Below are positions 25,011 through 36,560 of a DNA stretch of 64,000 bases, piece after piece. Position numbers and translations under genes: made by a program. Source of the DNA: Phoronis australis (Eukaryota; Phoronida; Phoronidae); contig NMRA01000070.1 in assembly GCA_002633005.1 (NCBI GenBank), forward strand, positions 876,369-940,368, read 5' to 3'. How positions within the stretch are numbered: position 1 is the first letter of the stretch; the number at the start of each line of letters is the position of its first letter. The notes under the pieces were generated by a model, which saw nothing but the letters and a program-made list of their open reading frames with translations, made no database searches and had not been told where the DNA came from.

Positions 25011-27581
25011 CAGGGTAAAAAAGCCGATTTCAAAATCGGTTAAAGCACAATCAAATGAGATCCACATTCGGTTGCCACGTTTGGTAAAAAGTGATGTCAT
25101 ATAACTATAAAGGGTGGGTTATTTTGAAGTACCATCATTCTAGGTTTCTAAAAAATTTTTGCGCAAGAACCACAGATTTCCGTACGTTCAAAACAACTAA
25201 CCAGCCCAAAAACACGAAACCTGACCTCAGGAACTCCGGTGATTGAACAGCAAACCATGTCTGAAACATTTTGTTCAATTTTTCTGATACCGCTTTCAGT
25301 AGCTTCAAATTTTGAGGTAAAGCATCTTCAAGTACTTTCCAGTTGTTTTCTGCATTTGAGTGTTAAAATTGTCAATAATTTAACGTAACTTATACTATAT
25401 TGAATTTGTTATTTGCCTTTTTATCGGTGAAACTCATACAACTAATCTGTCAGCCAATATTAACATAATCTATATTTAGCTGTTTTTCAGATTATTCAGT
25501 AGTTTCTCCAAAATATTTCCAAAACTGAAATAACACAAAAATATTATTTTGAATTTCGAGTGCTATCGTTTATTAATTTCTTGTGACATGTTCGCAACCT
25601 CGTGAAAGAAGAACATTTGCTTGAAGAATTGAGGAAAGAGAAACTGGCCAGTAGGTGACGCAATATTTCATGGCAAAAGATCACACAACAACTTGAGCAG
25701 CAGAACAACGTAGAACGCCAATCCGTCATAAGTTTTCTAAAATTCTCATATAATAAAACAACATATCACAGCAACTAAATAAAGAAGGAGGATTATTTTT
25801 TCATCAAACGAAGCCTCACAGAAAGTGTGGAGTAGTGCTTCAGTCACCGCCAGGTGTCCTGTCCGACCCCGGGTTTCCTGTTTCAAAGGTCAGGGTTTGA
25901 GTTTTTCGGGCTGGTTAGCTGTTTTGACGGTGCGGGAGTAAACTTCGGAATATCTGTTTTACACCGGGGTTCCTGTTTCCATGGATGGAATAGTGGACTT
26001 GCACATTATATGTGGCTACCGGAGGCAGCGTGTGAAATTGGAATACTACATTGTACATGTATATTCATCGTGGGTTGTCAAGTTTCGCGTTCCAGCGATC
26101 TCAAGATTAGCTAACAGTGTTGGTGGGAATTGTTAATACAGAAATCCTTCATGTATATCGCCAGGTTAGCGACAGATTCCCTCTGTTTTTTGACATGTTT
26201 TACTTATCGTTGCATTCACCGTGTTTAGCTCACTAAAACGACAACTGAGTTACAGGGTAAGCCTTGTACTCTCATATAACCAGTCTCGTATTACCCCTTA
26301 CCGTAACAAGATTCTATTACCGTTACATCCGTACACGAGTTCTCTGAAATGTACAAACTCAAACTTTTGAGAGATATTTCTAATGAAATTATAGGAGGAT
26401 GTGATAGACACGTAAACGTTATGTGAACAACCACAAAACCTCAAATTTTGATGGGACTCTCCTGAACAGTACAACTTATTACAAAGTAGCATTTGCACGG
26501 GAAATCTGTTGCCAAGCAAGCATGTACATGAATTATTTTATGTGTGCTGTTTTACTGTAATGATATAAACTTGTGGACGGATGTTTTAAATCAGTAAGAG
26601 CCAGGCACATATTGGTTTCCGTCGAGCGTTCGAAGGAGCGAACTCCCTTGATATTCAGTGATTGCATTGTGATAGGGGTATAATATTGGATCAGTCAGCA
26701 TTCACATTGAGAAGACTTTGTCTGAGGTTACCATTGGCGAGGAAATGACCGCGTCCAGGTTTGCATTGCATAGTTCCATCTCATTCTCGAGGGCAATGTA
26801 ATTTTTTTCTAAGTAGTTGAGCTGCATTGGGTTAAGAAAATATGCTTCCGAGGCATGGAGTAAATGGGGTGGTTGTAAAAATAAACCTTCTAAATGTCTT
26901 TCTAAACGACTACGGAATAACACAGAAATCGGTGATATCAAGACGGGACGACCCCCTTTCGCAGCTGACATTTCCCTCAGTAGTGCTGAGTTTTCCTGCT
27001 GGGTGGCGTGGAAATTAATGTATTTTTTTCAGGAACCATTCTCATCTATTCGTGGAATTGAGCTCCATAATTTATCCACGAGATGAAATCTCAAAAATAC
27101 GTTTACAGTTTACTAAATTATAGTTCCGTTATCAGTTAATGCAACGTTTGAGTGCTTTCATAAAATCATAAACACTTTAAGTTTGATGGACTGTGAATAT
27201 AGATCATGTAGAGACATTGTTAACAATGCTAAGTAATTTGAAAGAAATTATATCTATGTAAAGAATTTACTGTGCAGAAGGTTTTGGGACAGCTTTAAAA
27301 AATCTTAGCACTATTGGATTCCACGTAAGCTCATGTTATGAGTTCGGGGTCTTTATATTGGAGTTTGTCAACATGTTGAAGATAACCGGTAATAGAAAAC
27401 TGTTGTGTAACATCAAAATATCCAAAGTATGGACGTAAACAGGATATAAATGTGGCCCCCCAAATATGTAGAATTCGAGCGGTAAGGAACAGTAGATTTT
27501 TTACTTTTTGTACTTGAGTGGCGTTGTTCATTCAATCCGCCAAAAGAACGTTCGTGACGATGTTTGGTGCCATTGATAGAA

Positions 27582-27747
27582 GTGTTGTGAAGCGTGACTT
27601 CCGGTTGCGACGACGCGTGCAGTCAGATAAAGCCTCTCTAAGCCGCTTGGCAAGTGCCAATAGCCTCTAGGTCGAATGGTTTAGATGCTTGACCGTTGCT
27701 CGTGCAACCTGGGTTCAAGTCCCGCAGAGACACGGAAATTTTCTACT
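27582..27747 (+). repeat. tRNA-derived SINE-like element, copy 1
   Basis: About 165 bases starting GTGTTGTGAAGCGTGACTTCC and ending CACGGAAATTTTCTAC. The segment 27663-27732 looks like a decayed tRNA: a box-A-like TCGAATGGTTTAGATGC, a short GTTGC/GCAAC hairpin, a clear box B (GGTTCAAGTCC), and ends (GCCTCTA and CAGAGAC) that pair at five of seven positions. A second copy lies 320 bases downstream. The element is probably a SINE derived from a class II tRNA gene. Confidence 0.6.
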
Positions 27748-27900
27748 AAGGAAACTCCATGATTAACCTTGAGATGTAAACCTGGGGATGGAGAGAGGCG
27801 ACCTGGTAGTGGTGGATTCAGAACACAAAAGAGAGCGTTGCAGAGGTCGAATACAAGGACGTTAGGGTGTTGCTGAGATCCAAAAGCCAGGGAGCACGCC

Positions 27901-28027
27901 TGTTGTGAAGCATGACTTCCGGTTGTGACAACACGTACAGTCAGATAAAGCCTCTCTATTAAGCCGCTTCCCAAATGGCAATTGCAACCTGGGTTCAAGT
28001 CCCGCCGGAGACACGGAAGTTTTCTAC
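27901..28027 (+). repeat. tRNA-derived SINE-like element, copy 2 (internally deleted)
   Basis: Same order as copy 1: TGTTGTGAAGCATGACTTCC, CAGTCAGATAAAGCCTCTCT, then GCAACCTGGGTTCAAGTCC and GGAGACACGGAAGTTTTCTA. About 45 bases containing the box-A region are missing, so this copy should not be transcribable by RNA polymerase III on its own. It is in the same orientation as copy 1. Confidence 0.6.
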
Positions 28028-28593
28028 AGAAATATCCCGTAGGAGTCAGATGGCTGGATTATTTAGCCTTTGGAACGAACTGACACTTTAATGTCAGGTC
28101 CTATCCAACCACTGTCTAGATTATTTACCGAGGAAAAGAATATCGTGAGCTTGATATCATACTTATGATATTTCGTGATATCTTTAGTTACAGTTTTCTA
28201 AAAGAACCAATGGAATCGTCTATCTTACTTTAATGGGTTATATGTTACAACTGGCCTGCAATCAAGACTGTCTGGTACAGCCTGGTCAGCTCGACGATTC
28301 TCATTATTCAAGGAGCAAACTGGAGAAGGGTCACATTGTCACTATTCAAGCTTACTCCAAAAACACAATACCTTCATTTAAACAAGCAGAATAGTCCAAA
28401 CATTTCTATTCTCGACCAAAACATAAAATGAACGACGTCGGCGATGTGTCAAATTTTACTTCCCAACTGCACAAACCTACATGTATCACGAAAATAGATT
28501 CTAAACCATTTTAGCTAAAAGGCATCAGGATTCCCTACTTCTAAGACCAAACAAAAATACTAATGGGAATGTTGGTCAACTTTCCTTTTCGTT

Positions 28594-28599
28594 TTTATT
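28594..28599 (-). terminator. Polyadenylation signal of gene B
   Basis: AATAAA on the minus strand, about 88 bases after the stop at 28685. Confidence 0.45.
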
Positions 28600-28684
28600 T
28601 TGCTAATTAAGTGTACATGTTGTCTGATCTGCATCTCGGTCTACTGGTACCCTTGCACGATCCTAGCGTTTTAAAACTGTCGCA

Positions 28685-29083
28685 CTATGTGCCTGCTTTT
28701 GGTTTAGACAACGACCCACTCTTTGTTTCAGTTGAACCTTTTTCTAAAGAAACGGAACCTTTTCCAGCATAACGTTTGGTCAGTTGCGAGCTCAGTCTCG
28801 GCCCACTCGTTCTATGCTTTATGTAAGGATCAGGGTGCTGATTCGGGTACTTCTTGGAAAACGTGAACCCCAAGTTGGCGGCATTACTCTTCAGGTCATT
28901 CGAAAAGCAGCCAGAGGTTGAGGCTTTTTCTGATGATCTATTACTGGAATCCTTGCGCGTGTTGTCTTTTGAAAGCTCCTTAGAATCTCTAGTCTTCTTG
29001 TCGCTGGAGGCTTTCCGTTTTGCAAAGGATTTGTTTGCCGAAACTTTCTCCATTGCATTTTCGTTTTTGTCAGTTTTCCTCAT
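28685..29083 (-). CDS. Ser/Lys-rich disordered protein, about 122-132 aa, family member B
   Basis: A compact intronless ORF. Two starts are possible: ATG at 29083 (132 aa) or ATG at 29053 (122 aa, MEKVSANKSFAKRKASS). The second is favoured because its surroundings, GAAAATGCAATGGAG, nearly match those of the paralog at 31949, GAAAATGCGATGGAG. The first half is almost entirely Lys, Ser, Asp and Arg. The shared family motif follows at residues 67-103 (numbered from the longer start): NAANLGF, then KKYPNQH, then RLSSQLTK. Just before it, ASTSG matches PSTSK of member A. An AATAAA on the coding strand at 28599-28594 is about 88 bases beyond the stop. No membrane segment or signal peptide is visible. 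Function unknown. The compact structure could reflect retroposition or a naturally intronless tandem family. Confidence 0.65.
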   Translation of the reverse strand: MRKTDKNENAMEKVSANKSFAKRKASSDKKTRDSKELSKDNTRKDSSNRSSEKASTSGCFSNDLKSNAANLGFTFSKKYPNQHPDPYIKHRTSGPRLSSQLTKRYAGKGSVSLEKGSTETKSGSLSKPKAGT

Positions 29084-29093
29084 AAAATGTTGA

Positions 29094-31451
29094 AGTTAGC
29101 AACGTGCGCCAGTTAACTACCTTCGTTCTTACAAATACATTATTTTTGTGGCGTTGTTTCGTTTTTCAAAGTTTATTAAGTTATTGTTCAGTAAATATGA
29201 CAGGGATATGTTTTTGTGGCACAACAGTAGATGACGTCATGTGACCTCAAACTGTCCTAACTCACACGACAATTCTTCTGAAATTCAGCGACGGCTTACT
29301 GCAGTGCATTCCACTTGTCCAATCCCAACTAGTTTACACGTACCAAACTTAACTGTTCCTCGTCCCACATTTCAATAAAATGCTTCACACTGATTTAATC
29401 GAATAATATTTTCCCCGCATTACTACATTTGTGTATTTCTCGGTTGGTAGATTTTGTTGGTTTGGCTAAATCTGTCCAATGACTTATCTTAAAACGTAGA
29501 CCGAAACTTTAGGTTAGTTTTCTTGAAAGAGCATTCAAGACCCTAAAGTCAGTGAATGTGTGACTTCACCGGTGGCCGATCCATTAATACGACGTGTACA
29601 ATATCTGCGATGCACGTGTTTGTTACGTATTTACATGTACATGTATGTAACCACGTTGATGAGGATTCTAGCTATCAAACAGCAAGGTCAGTTTCATAAA
29701 AGATAAAACACGGGTTCTTTCAAAAGAGCGATTACTTGTTCAAATTTAAAGTTGACCACAAACACTAACACTGTGGAAAAATAGATGATCTGCATCAGAG
29801 TTGTGTCCGCTCAGTTATTGATTAGTTAAACAATATATTCCGGCCAACAACATTCTGGTGTTGGCGTTAGACCCGGTCGGTCAAAATTAGGCTACACGGT
29901 TATTTTATTGCAAGATTTGCCCAATATCTGAAATGGACGATATCGCACGTTTGGCGTGCGACTAGTGAGGCAATACCTATGAGAGAGCAGTGACCGAAAG
30001 TGCTACAGACCATATTGATGACGACCAAATGTGTTACATTACGCTACCCTACGAGTCCTGAGTAAAAGTCGTAGGCCTACTAGACCTCCTTTCATCCTTT
30101 ACTGGACCTTGATGGCGACCAAGGCTCTCCCGTTGTCTGGTTCAAGAAAAGTGATTTAGAAGTCAAGTCGGAAATTTGATCTTAAGCTCTACACAGCTTT
30201 TTCAGAAAATAATTAAACATCACATGAGGAAAACATGAAGTATCTGATAATATACACTGTACATGTATACAACAGCTAGTTACTGAGATAACTCCTTAAA
30301 CCCTACTTAGAGTGCGATACGTTCGTGATTTTTTGGCTAAACATTTTTCACCCGCAGATATAAGACCAAAGTCTGTCTTAAGTTTTAGGGCCTGGCGTTA
30401 AACGAAGCAATTCTCTGCAACCCTCGTCAACCCAAGCATGAACCCTCTGACAAAGTTTGCTAAATCTGTGAACGTGGCTAACTCGTGTGAAAATGATATT
30501 GACCGCTGCAAGAAAAGAATGTTTCCTACGAGGCAAAGGATGCAACTCGTAGTGCGGCGAGGGAATGATTTAGGTTCACGTAAATTATGTGATTACCACT
30601 CATACATAAAGTAGGAAAGAGAATGTCAGTTGTCGAGGAAAACATTGAAACAGGCGTCTCAAATAGTGCAGTACGCTTTCTACGCTGACAAAGTGCTAAA
30701 ACAGGAGGGTTATGACAAGTGTCAAAGCCAGCCGGTTACCAAAAAAATGATAATTTTGAAGCACCAGATAAGAAGCCCGGCCCTGCGGAAGAAAGCAAAG
30801 AATCAACAGGTACATGTAACTTGAGTAGACGGGAAAAAATACACCACAACTGAAAGCCTTTGGAGTGTTTTATGTCCACCGTGACGTCAAGTTGAAAACC
30901 GGCAAAGAAAGGCAGACAACTGGAAATAGAACACAAATTGATTGCCGGAATCGAAACGTATGAGAGGTAAGGCACTCAGAAAGCACCACGTCAACAGCAA
31001 GTCCGCAAACCAAAACTAATGTTTTTTTTTATTTTTTAGCCAAAGCGGTTAGGACTTAAAAACATAACACATCCATCATGTCTTGAAGACGACGGGTTTG
31101 AAAACTTCAAAAACACAATGAGCAATTTTAAGCAGTAATCGCCTGTGAACTGAGCGACTTGTTGCACGTTCTGTTTACACATCATTTTAAAAAATTTCAG
31201 TCGCATATTAGTCGTTAATTCATCGTATTTTTAGCATGAACGAGACGTAATGTTTGTGTCTCTACTGGAATCCCATTAACAGCTAGTAGTTGCCGGTCTA
31301 TCAGTTTCAAGCCGACAGTCAAATAGATGAACATGTCTAACATCCATAGAAAAATATGTTTTAATAAATATAATATTAATACATCAGATTATCCCTTCTC
31401 CCCGTACCTGTTACAGAGGTACATGCCTGCAGTACGCCACAAAGAAGTCAC
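29094..31451. other. Intergenic between family members B and C
   Basis: A short plus-strand stretch at 30718-30813 reads like protein (NDNFEAPDKKPGPAEESKES) and ends at a possible donor, but no partner exon was found. Otherwise AT-rich with one interspersed repeat. Confidence 0.4.
30170..30300. repeat. Interspersed repeat, copy 1
   Basis: Shares AATTAAACATCACATGAG and CAGCTAGTTACTGAGATAA with 33960-34075 (AATTAAACGTCACATGAG, GCTAGTTACTGATGTAA), same orientation. Confidence 0.4.
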
Positions 31452-31457
31452 TTTATT
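31452..31457 (-). terminator. Polyadenylation signal of gene C
   Basis: AATAAA on the minus strand, about 50 bases after the stop at 31506. Confidence 0.5.
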
Positions 31458-31505
31458 TGCACGATCTTTACGCTCGTATTTTCACTGCAGCCTTGTTTGA
31501 GGTAC

Positions 31506-31949
31506 TTATTTTTCTTCGGTTAAATTTTTTGAGCCATTCTGACTTATCGTATGTTCTTTCGTCGATTGCGACCTGAGACTTATTTTTGGCGGGTGTTGGG
31601 CACTATATATAGTGAAGGAATCCTGACGTTCGGGGTACGTCTGGGACGGTGTTAATCCCAGTGCCTTGGCATCGTCGTCAGGGCTACCCGAGAAACCGCC
31701 GCAGCCTGCATCCGAATGCCGTTCACGCTTGACCTCCGTCACGCCTAAAGACATTCGTTTCCCGTAATCCGTGCTCTTGGCTGGCCCACGCATAGTCCCG
31801 AAATCCGCTGATGTAGACACTGTTGATTGCAGCTTATTAACTTTTCCGCGTTTGCCGGTGCCACTATCCTCATCAATAATTTGTGGTTGAGTTAAAGTAA
31901 TGTTTGGCTTTTGACGTGAGCTCGAGGACTCTTTGACCTTTCTCTCCAT
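31506..31949 (-). CDS. Ser/Lys-rich disordered protein, 147 aa, family member C
   Basis: A single-exon ORF starting MERKVKESSSSRQKPN in a context nearly identical to that of member B. The conserved C-terminal motif is present in diverged form at residues 93-131: DAKALGLTPSQTYPERQ, a longer spacer, then SLRSQSTK. An AATAAA at 31457-31452 on the coding strand lies about 50 bases after the stop. The body is polar with a Gly/Ser/Asp patch around 79-95 and no hydrophobic segment. Of the three paralogs this one has diverged most. Its distance from member B is about 2.4 kb and from member A about 10 kb, all on the same strand, which suggests local duplication. Function unknown. Confidence 0.6.
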   Translation of the reverse strand: MERKVKESSSSRQKPNITLTQPQIIDEDSGTGKRGKVNKLQSTVSTSADFGTMRGPAKSTDYGKRMSLGVTEVKRERHSDAGCGGFSGSPDDDAKALGLTPSQTYPERQDSFTIYSAQHPPKISLRSQSTKEHTISQNGSKNLTEEK

Positions 31950-32879
31950 CGCATTTTCACCAAAAGAACGCTTTCATAGTGAATTTACTCGACATTATTT
32001 ACTAGGAATTGTCACAAAAGCATGACGTCATGCAATGACAGTAAGATTGTTTTTCATATGTCATATCGTACTTGATTTTATTTTTCATTTTATTTTTTCT
32101 GCAGAGAAAGGATGTGATTATATCCGAAAACTACAGTTGATCCATTATCAGATTGAAACAAGGTAGAGTCTAAAAGAAAGGATGATTAATGAAGCATTGT
32201 TTGAAAGCAGTTGTTTTGTTTTTCCATGTCAATGATACACCTGCATTGTACTCGGTGATTGTGTAGTAGTTCTGAGATAACTTTCCACGAGTACTTTTGA
32301 ACTTCGCAGCCTAATTCGCACAATGTGTGAACGTTTCCAATGTAAAACGTTTCCGTGTTTAAAGATGAAGTATTCCAGTGAACTTCTTAATAAGAAATAC
32401 GTCTGTACATGTTTTTTAAAGAATTGGTTTTGCAAAAAGTTTTAGTAGCTCGCTTTTGAACATTATCATATAAATGACACAGTGTCAATTCGGTTAACTT
32501 AATTGGTTGTCAGTTTAGTGTTCCACTCGTATATGTATATGTGAGAACAGGCATTGCAATAAAATTCTTACTAAAAGAGTTCCAACACTGCTAATAGAGG
32601 GAGACCTACATCCTGTTCCATGAGATCTCTCTCTCAAGTCTGACCGAAAGTGGGCTAACTTAAGGCTAAATGTCCCCTTTCATGAATTTTCTTAAAAATC
32701 CAAAATTAAGACAGATATCTTACATGTAACATACACGTACACCCCTAGGACTGGAATGTCAAATCCTGAGCGTGACGCGAGTAATCATTATAGTGTTTAT
32801 TTCAAGCGTGCAAGGGCCTTGGTCCAAAGTACAATTACAGCAACTACAGTACAGCCACTGAATTTTTAGACTTCGTCCG

Positions 32880-33075
32880 GGCTACCTCACGCCTGGCCAG
32901 ACTGGAGCGCAACCGGAACACAGGCGTGACAGAAATCAGTCGGGGTCGCCTCAAGCCTACTCTCCGGGTAGTCCTCACGCTTACCTCCGGTTTAGTTAAC
33001 GCCTTCCTCACGCCTCGTTCACGCTTTCTTCGCGCCTAAGTCAAGCTTACCTCACGCTTTCTTCACGCCTTCGGT
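32880..33075. repeat. Degenerate CTCACGCCT-type minisatellite
   Basis: The core (C/T)TCACGC(C/T)T recurs about a dozen times with 8-20 base spacing (for example CCTCACGCCTCGTTCACGCT and CCTCACGCTTTCTTCACGCC). The same core reappears at 34094-34164 at the edge of the assembly gap. Confidence 0.6.
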
Positions 33076-33959
33076 AGCTCTAGTAACCATGGTAGGGCAC
33101 CGGGCTAATTAGTAAAAATACATGTCAAGTCTTGATTGCCTGTCGTTTCGGTCAAGTTGCAAAGCTTTATAGTATATTATAGAGTAGCTTTGCAAGAAGT
33201 CATCTATCACACTTGGGTTCCGACTAACTCTGTAATTCCTCGTGTTATTCATACAAACGTCTTCCTTCAGCTCGTCTTGTGTTACACTTACAGTACATGT
33301 ACATTTTCAATTTACGTCTTAAGAGCCAGTCCCAGCATCAACGACAAACATGTACAGTAACCACGGTTAGTAAATACGAATAAAAGCGACCCTCTGCCCA
33401 GAGTCTTCTTTACATGGCTGTGGACTCCTTGAAACTTGCCACAGATGGATATAGTTAATTCGCCCTAAAAATAGCCTACGCATCTTGTGAAGTATTGTGT
33501 CACTCCGTAAATTTTTGCACCGCACTGGCGTACAGAAAATTTCAATAGGCCGCCCATCTGACATACCCATCCCTTACTGCAAGCAAATGTTTTGACTTAA
33601 AAGTCCTGAATCCGTAGTGCAGTTCAAGTATTTGTAGCCCACTCCCCGCAGTACATGCGTTTCGACTGAGTACACAGTATCCCCGGGGTACTTCTAAACT
33701 AAAACAATAATAGCGGTCATCTGTTTGACTCGTCAAATGCATGGGCGTGATCAGTTTTCTCCGCATGATGCCGGAACTTGGGATCAATGTGCTCAGAATT
33801 GACATGCTATGCTCCTTCATATCGTGAAGGCAATTGAATAATTCCGCCGTGTACACGCGTGTTAAGATTCTTTATTAGTTTATATAAAAACAAATAATTA
33901 TATATAAGTGAAAAGCAAAGTCCACAGGTCTGTTTTCTGAAGTGACTTAAGATTTGAGA

Positions 33960-34075
33960 CGGAAATTTTGGTATTTTACTGCACGTGACGATTTCAAAAA
34001 AATTAAACGTCACATGAGCAAAAGTCTATGAGAATACACACATCACTGCTAGTTACTGATGTAATTTTAATAAAT
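33960..34075. repeat. Interspersed repeat, copy 2, just before the assembly gap
   Basis: Diverged copy of 30170-30300. The following bases turn into a CACGC-rich tract and then the run of Ns. Confidence 0.4.
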
Positions 34076-34093
34076 TACTTTATCATCTGCGAT

Positions 34094-34164
34094 GCAGGTA
34101 AACTCACGCCTAACTCACGGTAAGCTCCGGGTACAGTCACGCTTAGGCTCACGCCAGCTGTCAC
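34094..34164. repeat. CTCACGCCT-type minisatellite running into the gap
   Basis: AACTCACGCCTAACTCACGG, then CAGTCACGCTTAGGCTCACG continue the pattern of 32880-33075. The array is probably longer than shown and may be why the assembly broke. Confidence 0.55.
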
Positions 34165-34336
34165 NNNNNNNNNNNNNNNNNNNNNNNNNNNNNNNNNNNN
34201 NNNNNNNNNNNNNNNNNNNNNNNNNNNNNNNNNNNNNNNNNNNNNNNNNNNNNNNNNNNNNNNNNNNNNNNNNNNNNNNNNNNNNNNNNNNNNNNNNNNN
34301 NNNNNNNNNNNNNNNNNNNNNNNNNNNNNNNNNNNN
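34165..34336. other. Assembly gap, 172 Ns
   Basis: Unknown sequence. The left flank is a CACGC-rich minisatellite, the right flank AT-rich. Confidence 0.99.
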
Positions 34337-34439
34337 CATCACAACATTCATATGACGAACTTAGATGTCATAAATCAATAAGAAATAGGCTACAGTCTAG
34401 TTCAATAGAAGATAAACCAACATCAATGCAGCAAGAGCG

Positions 34440-34760
34440 CTCAACAAAGGAACAGCGTCATCAGAAAATCTCAAATAACTCGAAAAGTAGACGTCCTAGC
34501 GAAAAATGGAAACCATCTTCTGAAAGCCCGTTCAAAATTCTATCTAAACTGATGGTATCGCCTAATTCCGTAACTTTTTCGAAAAAAATGAAATTTTGCG
34601 TTTTTTTTAAGAAATTCAAAGTCAAATAACTCGAAAACGGTAAGTCTGAGAAAAAAATTGTTATAGGCCCTTTAAAAGAATACACTTCAAAGAATCCACA
34701 TGCAAAAAATTCACGTCTTTTTCTCTTCCCGTTTAAAATCGCACTCCAGCACGACTGAAA
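34440..34760. repeat. AT-rich repeat with AATAACTCGAAAA cores
   Basis: AAATAACTCGAAAAGTAGACG (34469) and AAATAACTCGAAAACGGTAAG (34624) start two related stretches. Open frames on both strands across this segment reflect composition, not genes. Confidence 0.35.
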
Positions 34761-35225
34761 ATGGGTCAACATGCACCAGATCCGCCATCTTGAAAGCAAC
34801 TTCCGGTCTTTGGCTTTGTATAATAGCATGTCATAAAAAACTAATATCTGTAAAAATTCGAAGGAGTTGGTCTTATAATGCGCCCACTACAGGAGAAAAC
34901 GTATTTAGGCCAAAATCGAGGTGCGCATGCGATCACCGATATTTCCACCATCTTTAACCGGAAGTAAACAATTTCCGGTACACTTATAGCAAACTTTCGT
35001 TTCATTTACTGTGCCGATTCTTAGCCCTTTACGTAAAAATTGTAGCCTCCTGAAGCATTTGAACCTTTAAATGAAAACAAAATGGCCGCCACAGCCGCCA
35101 TCTTGGATCTGATTTTGACGAAAAACAACAGGCTTTCAGTACTTCCGGAACTACGTGTTTTTTTAAAATTTCGTGATGATCGGACGAAATTTGCGACCTG
35201 TATCGTGCGAACAAACAAAAAAAAC

Positions 35226-35327
35226 AAACTTAGTGGAAGAGCAACATACTTGGCGAAATTTATTTCGCCAAGTAACAAACTTAGCGGAAGAGCAACATAC
35301 TTGGCGAAATTTATTTCGCCAAGTAAT
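35226..35327. repeat. 51-bp tandem duplication, each unit with a 26-bp palindrome
   Basis: Two units differ at two sites (AAACTTAGTGG vs AAACTTAGCGG, and the last base). Each contains the near-perfect palindrome ACTTGGCGAAATTTATTTCG followed by CCAAGT. Confidence 0.85.
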
Positions 35328-36560
35328 AACACTAATGAAACAATAATAGTAATATAAATGAAACGAAACAGAGATGTTATATTAATGACGAGTTAAGACA
35401 TTAGGGACATGATTTCAATGATTCAAAATATTTCTACCTCGTGAAGACAAAGGTTTTAGAATATGGATCCCTCACACTAGCTGCAGATAATTTAGTCAGG
35501 CATACATCCAGAATTATGCATCTTCATATATTATAACTAATTAGACTTTGGTGCCGTTTTATACTGCTAATTCTGCAGTAAGATTTCATAACGCAGTGAC
35601 ATTTACTAAAAATGCGATAAACTACTCCAATACGAAATTTTCAGATAAAGATTTTCTGATGGATAAAACATGGACAAACATCTGTCAGGTAGCTTTCAAC
35701 TGCACTGTGGACAGCTCCTCATATCGCTTGCATTGTGGGACTCTTCATCAATGCTTAAAAATAGCTTCTTTTCTTCAGAGAGTAAAAATTAGTTATAACC
35801 TAATACATATAGTGTATGTTACCGTAAACACAAGAAGACTTTTATGTTACTAAAGAACGCGGACTCTGAAAAATATCAATATACATAAAAAGACAGTATG
35901 ATATTTTGAGCACCGTTTGCCTAGTTGTCACAGTCAACATTCCAGGCCCAAAAAACAGAACAGTTAAATTGAAAATCGGGACTTTAAGACAAAAATCGGG
36001 ATACCTAGTTCTAAGCCATAAACGTGATGGTGGAATGTTCGCTCCAACACACAGACTTACACATGTACTGGCAACTTTTTTGTCGACTCAGAGACGTAAC
36101 ACCCAAAAATCCTCGACAGCATTTTTGTAGTTTAATGGGAAGTTGCAGGTGTCGCAAAACCCATGGAATCGTGACTTTCTTTTAGTCGAGCGGGAAAACA
36201 TGGCTATGTTGCGTGCAAAATTATATGTTAATTTAAATGGTGTGGCTGGATGTCAGAAAAAACACAAAAGTGGGAAAGTCCGCCAAACGCGGGACAATTG
36301 GCAAATGCACTATACCCTGTCAGTAACACGAAGTACTGGATTGAGTTCTTTTACACGATAAACTTTTCATTTTTTAAAGTTTTATGTCATTAGTATGGGT
36401 AAAAACTAGAGTAGGTCTATTTCTAACTGAGAAGTCGGGCCTAAATTTTTCATTGAGGCTAGTTCTCTTTAATAATGATTTCACAGCCGAAAATGTCTCG
36501 GCATATAGGTTGTCAAAAGTGGTTTTACTACTGGAACTGGACAGATGTCAGAAGCCAAAC

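Larger units (their letters stand above)
23489..28684. other. Intergenic, no supported gene apart from repeats
   Basis: Holds the TIR element at 24443-25010 and the SINE pair at 27582-28027. ORFs at 24033 (plus, 126 codons, hydrophobic) and 26702-26971 (minus, 89 codons, good start context) have no splice or homology support. Confidence 0.5.

Noticed and set aside
26702-26971. 89-codon minus-strand ORF with good start context
   Set aside because: The opposite strand is equally open and no family or polyA signal was found; left as unsupported.
27663-27732. Functional tRNA gene
   Set aside because: Acceptor ends mispair at two positions, no normal anticodon arm can be folded, and the segment lies within a repeated element; better read as SINE-derived.
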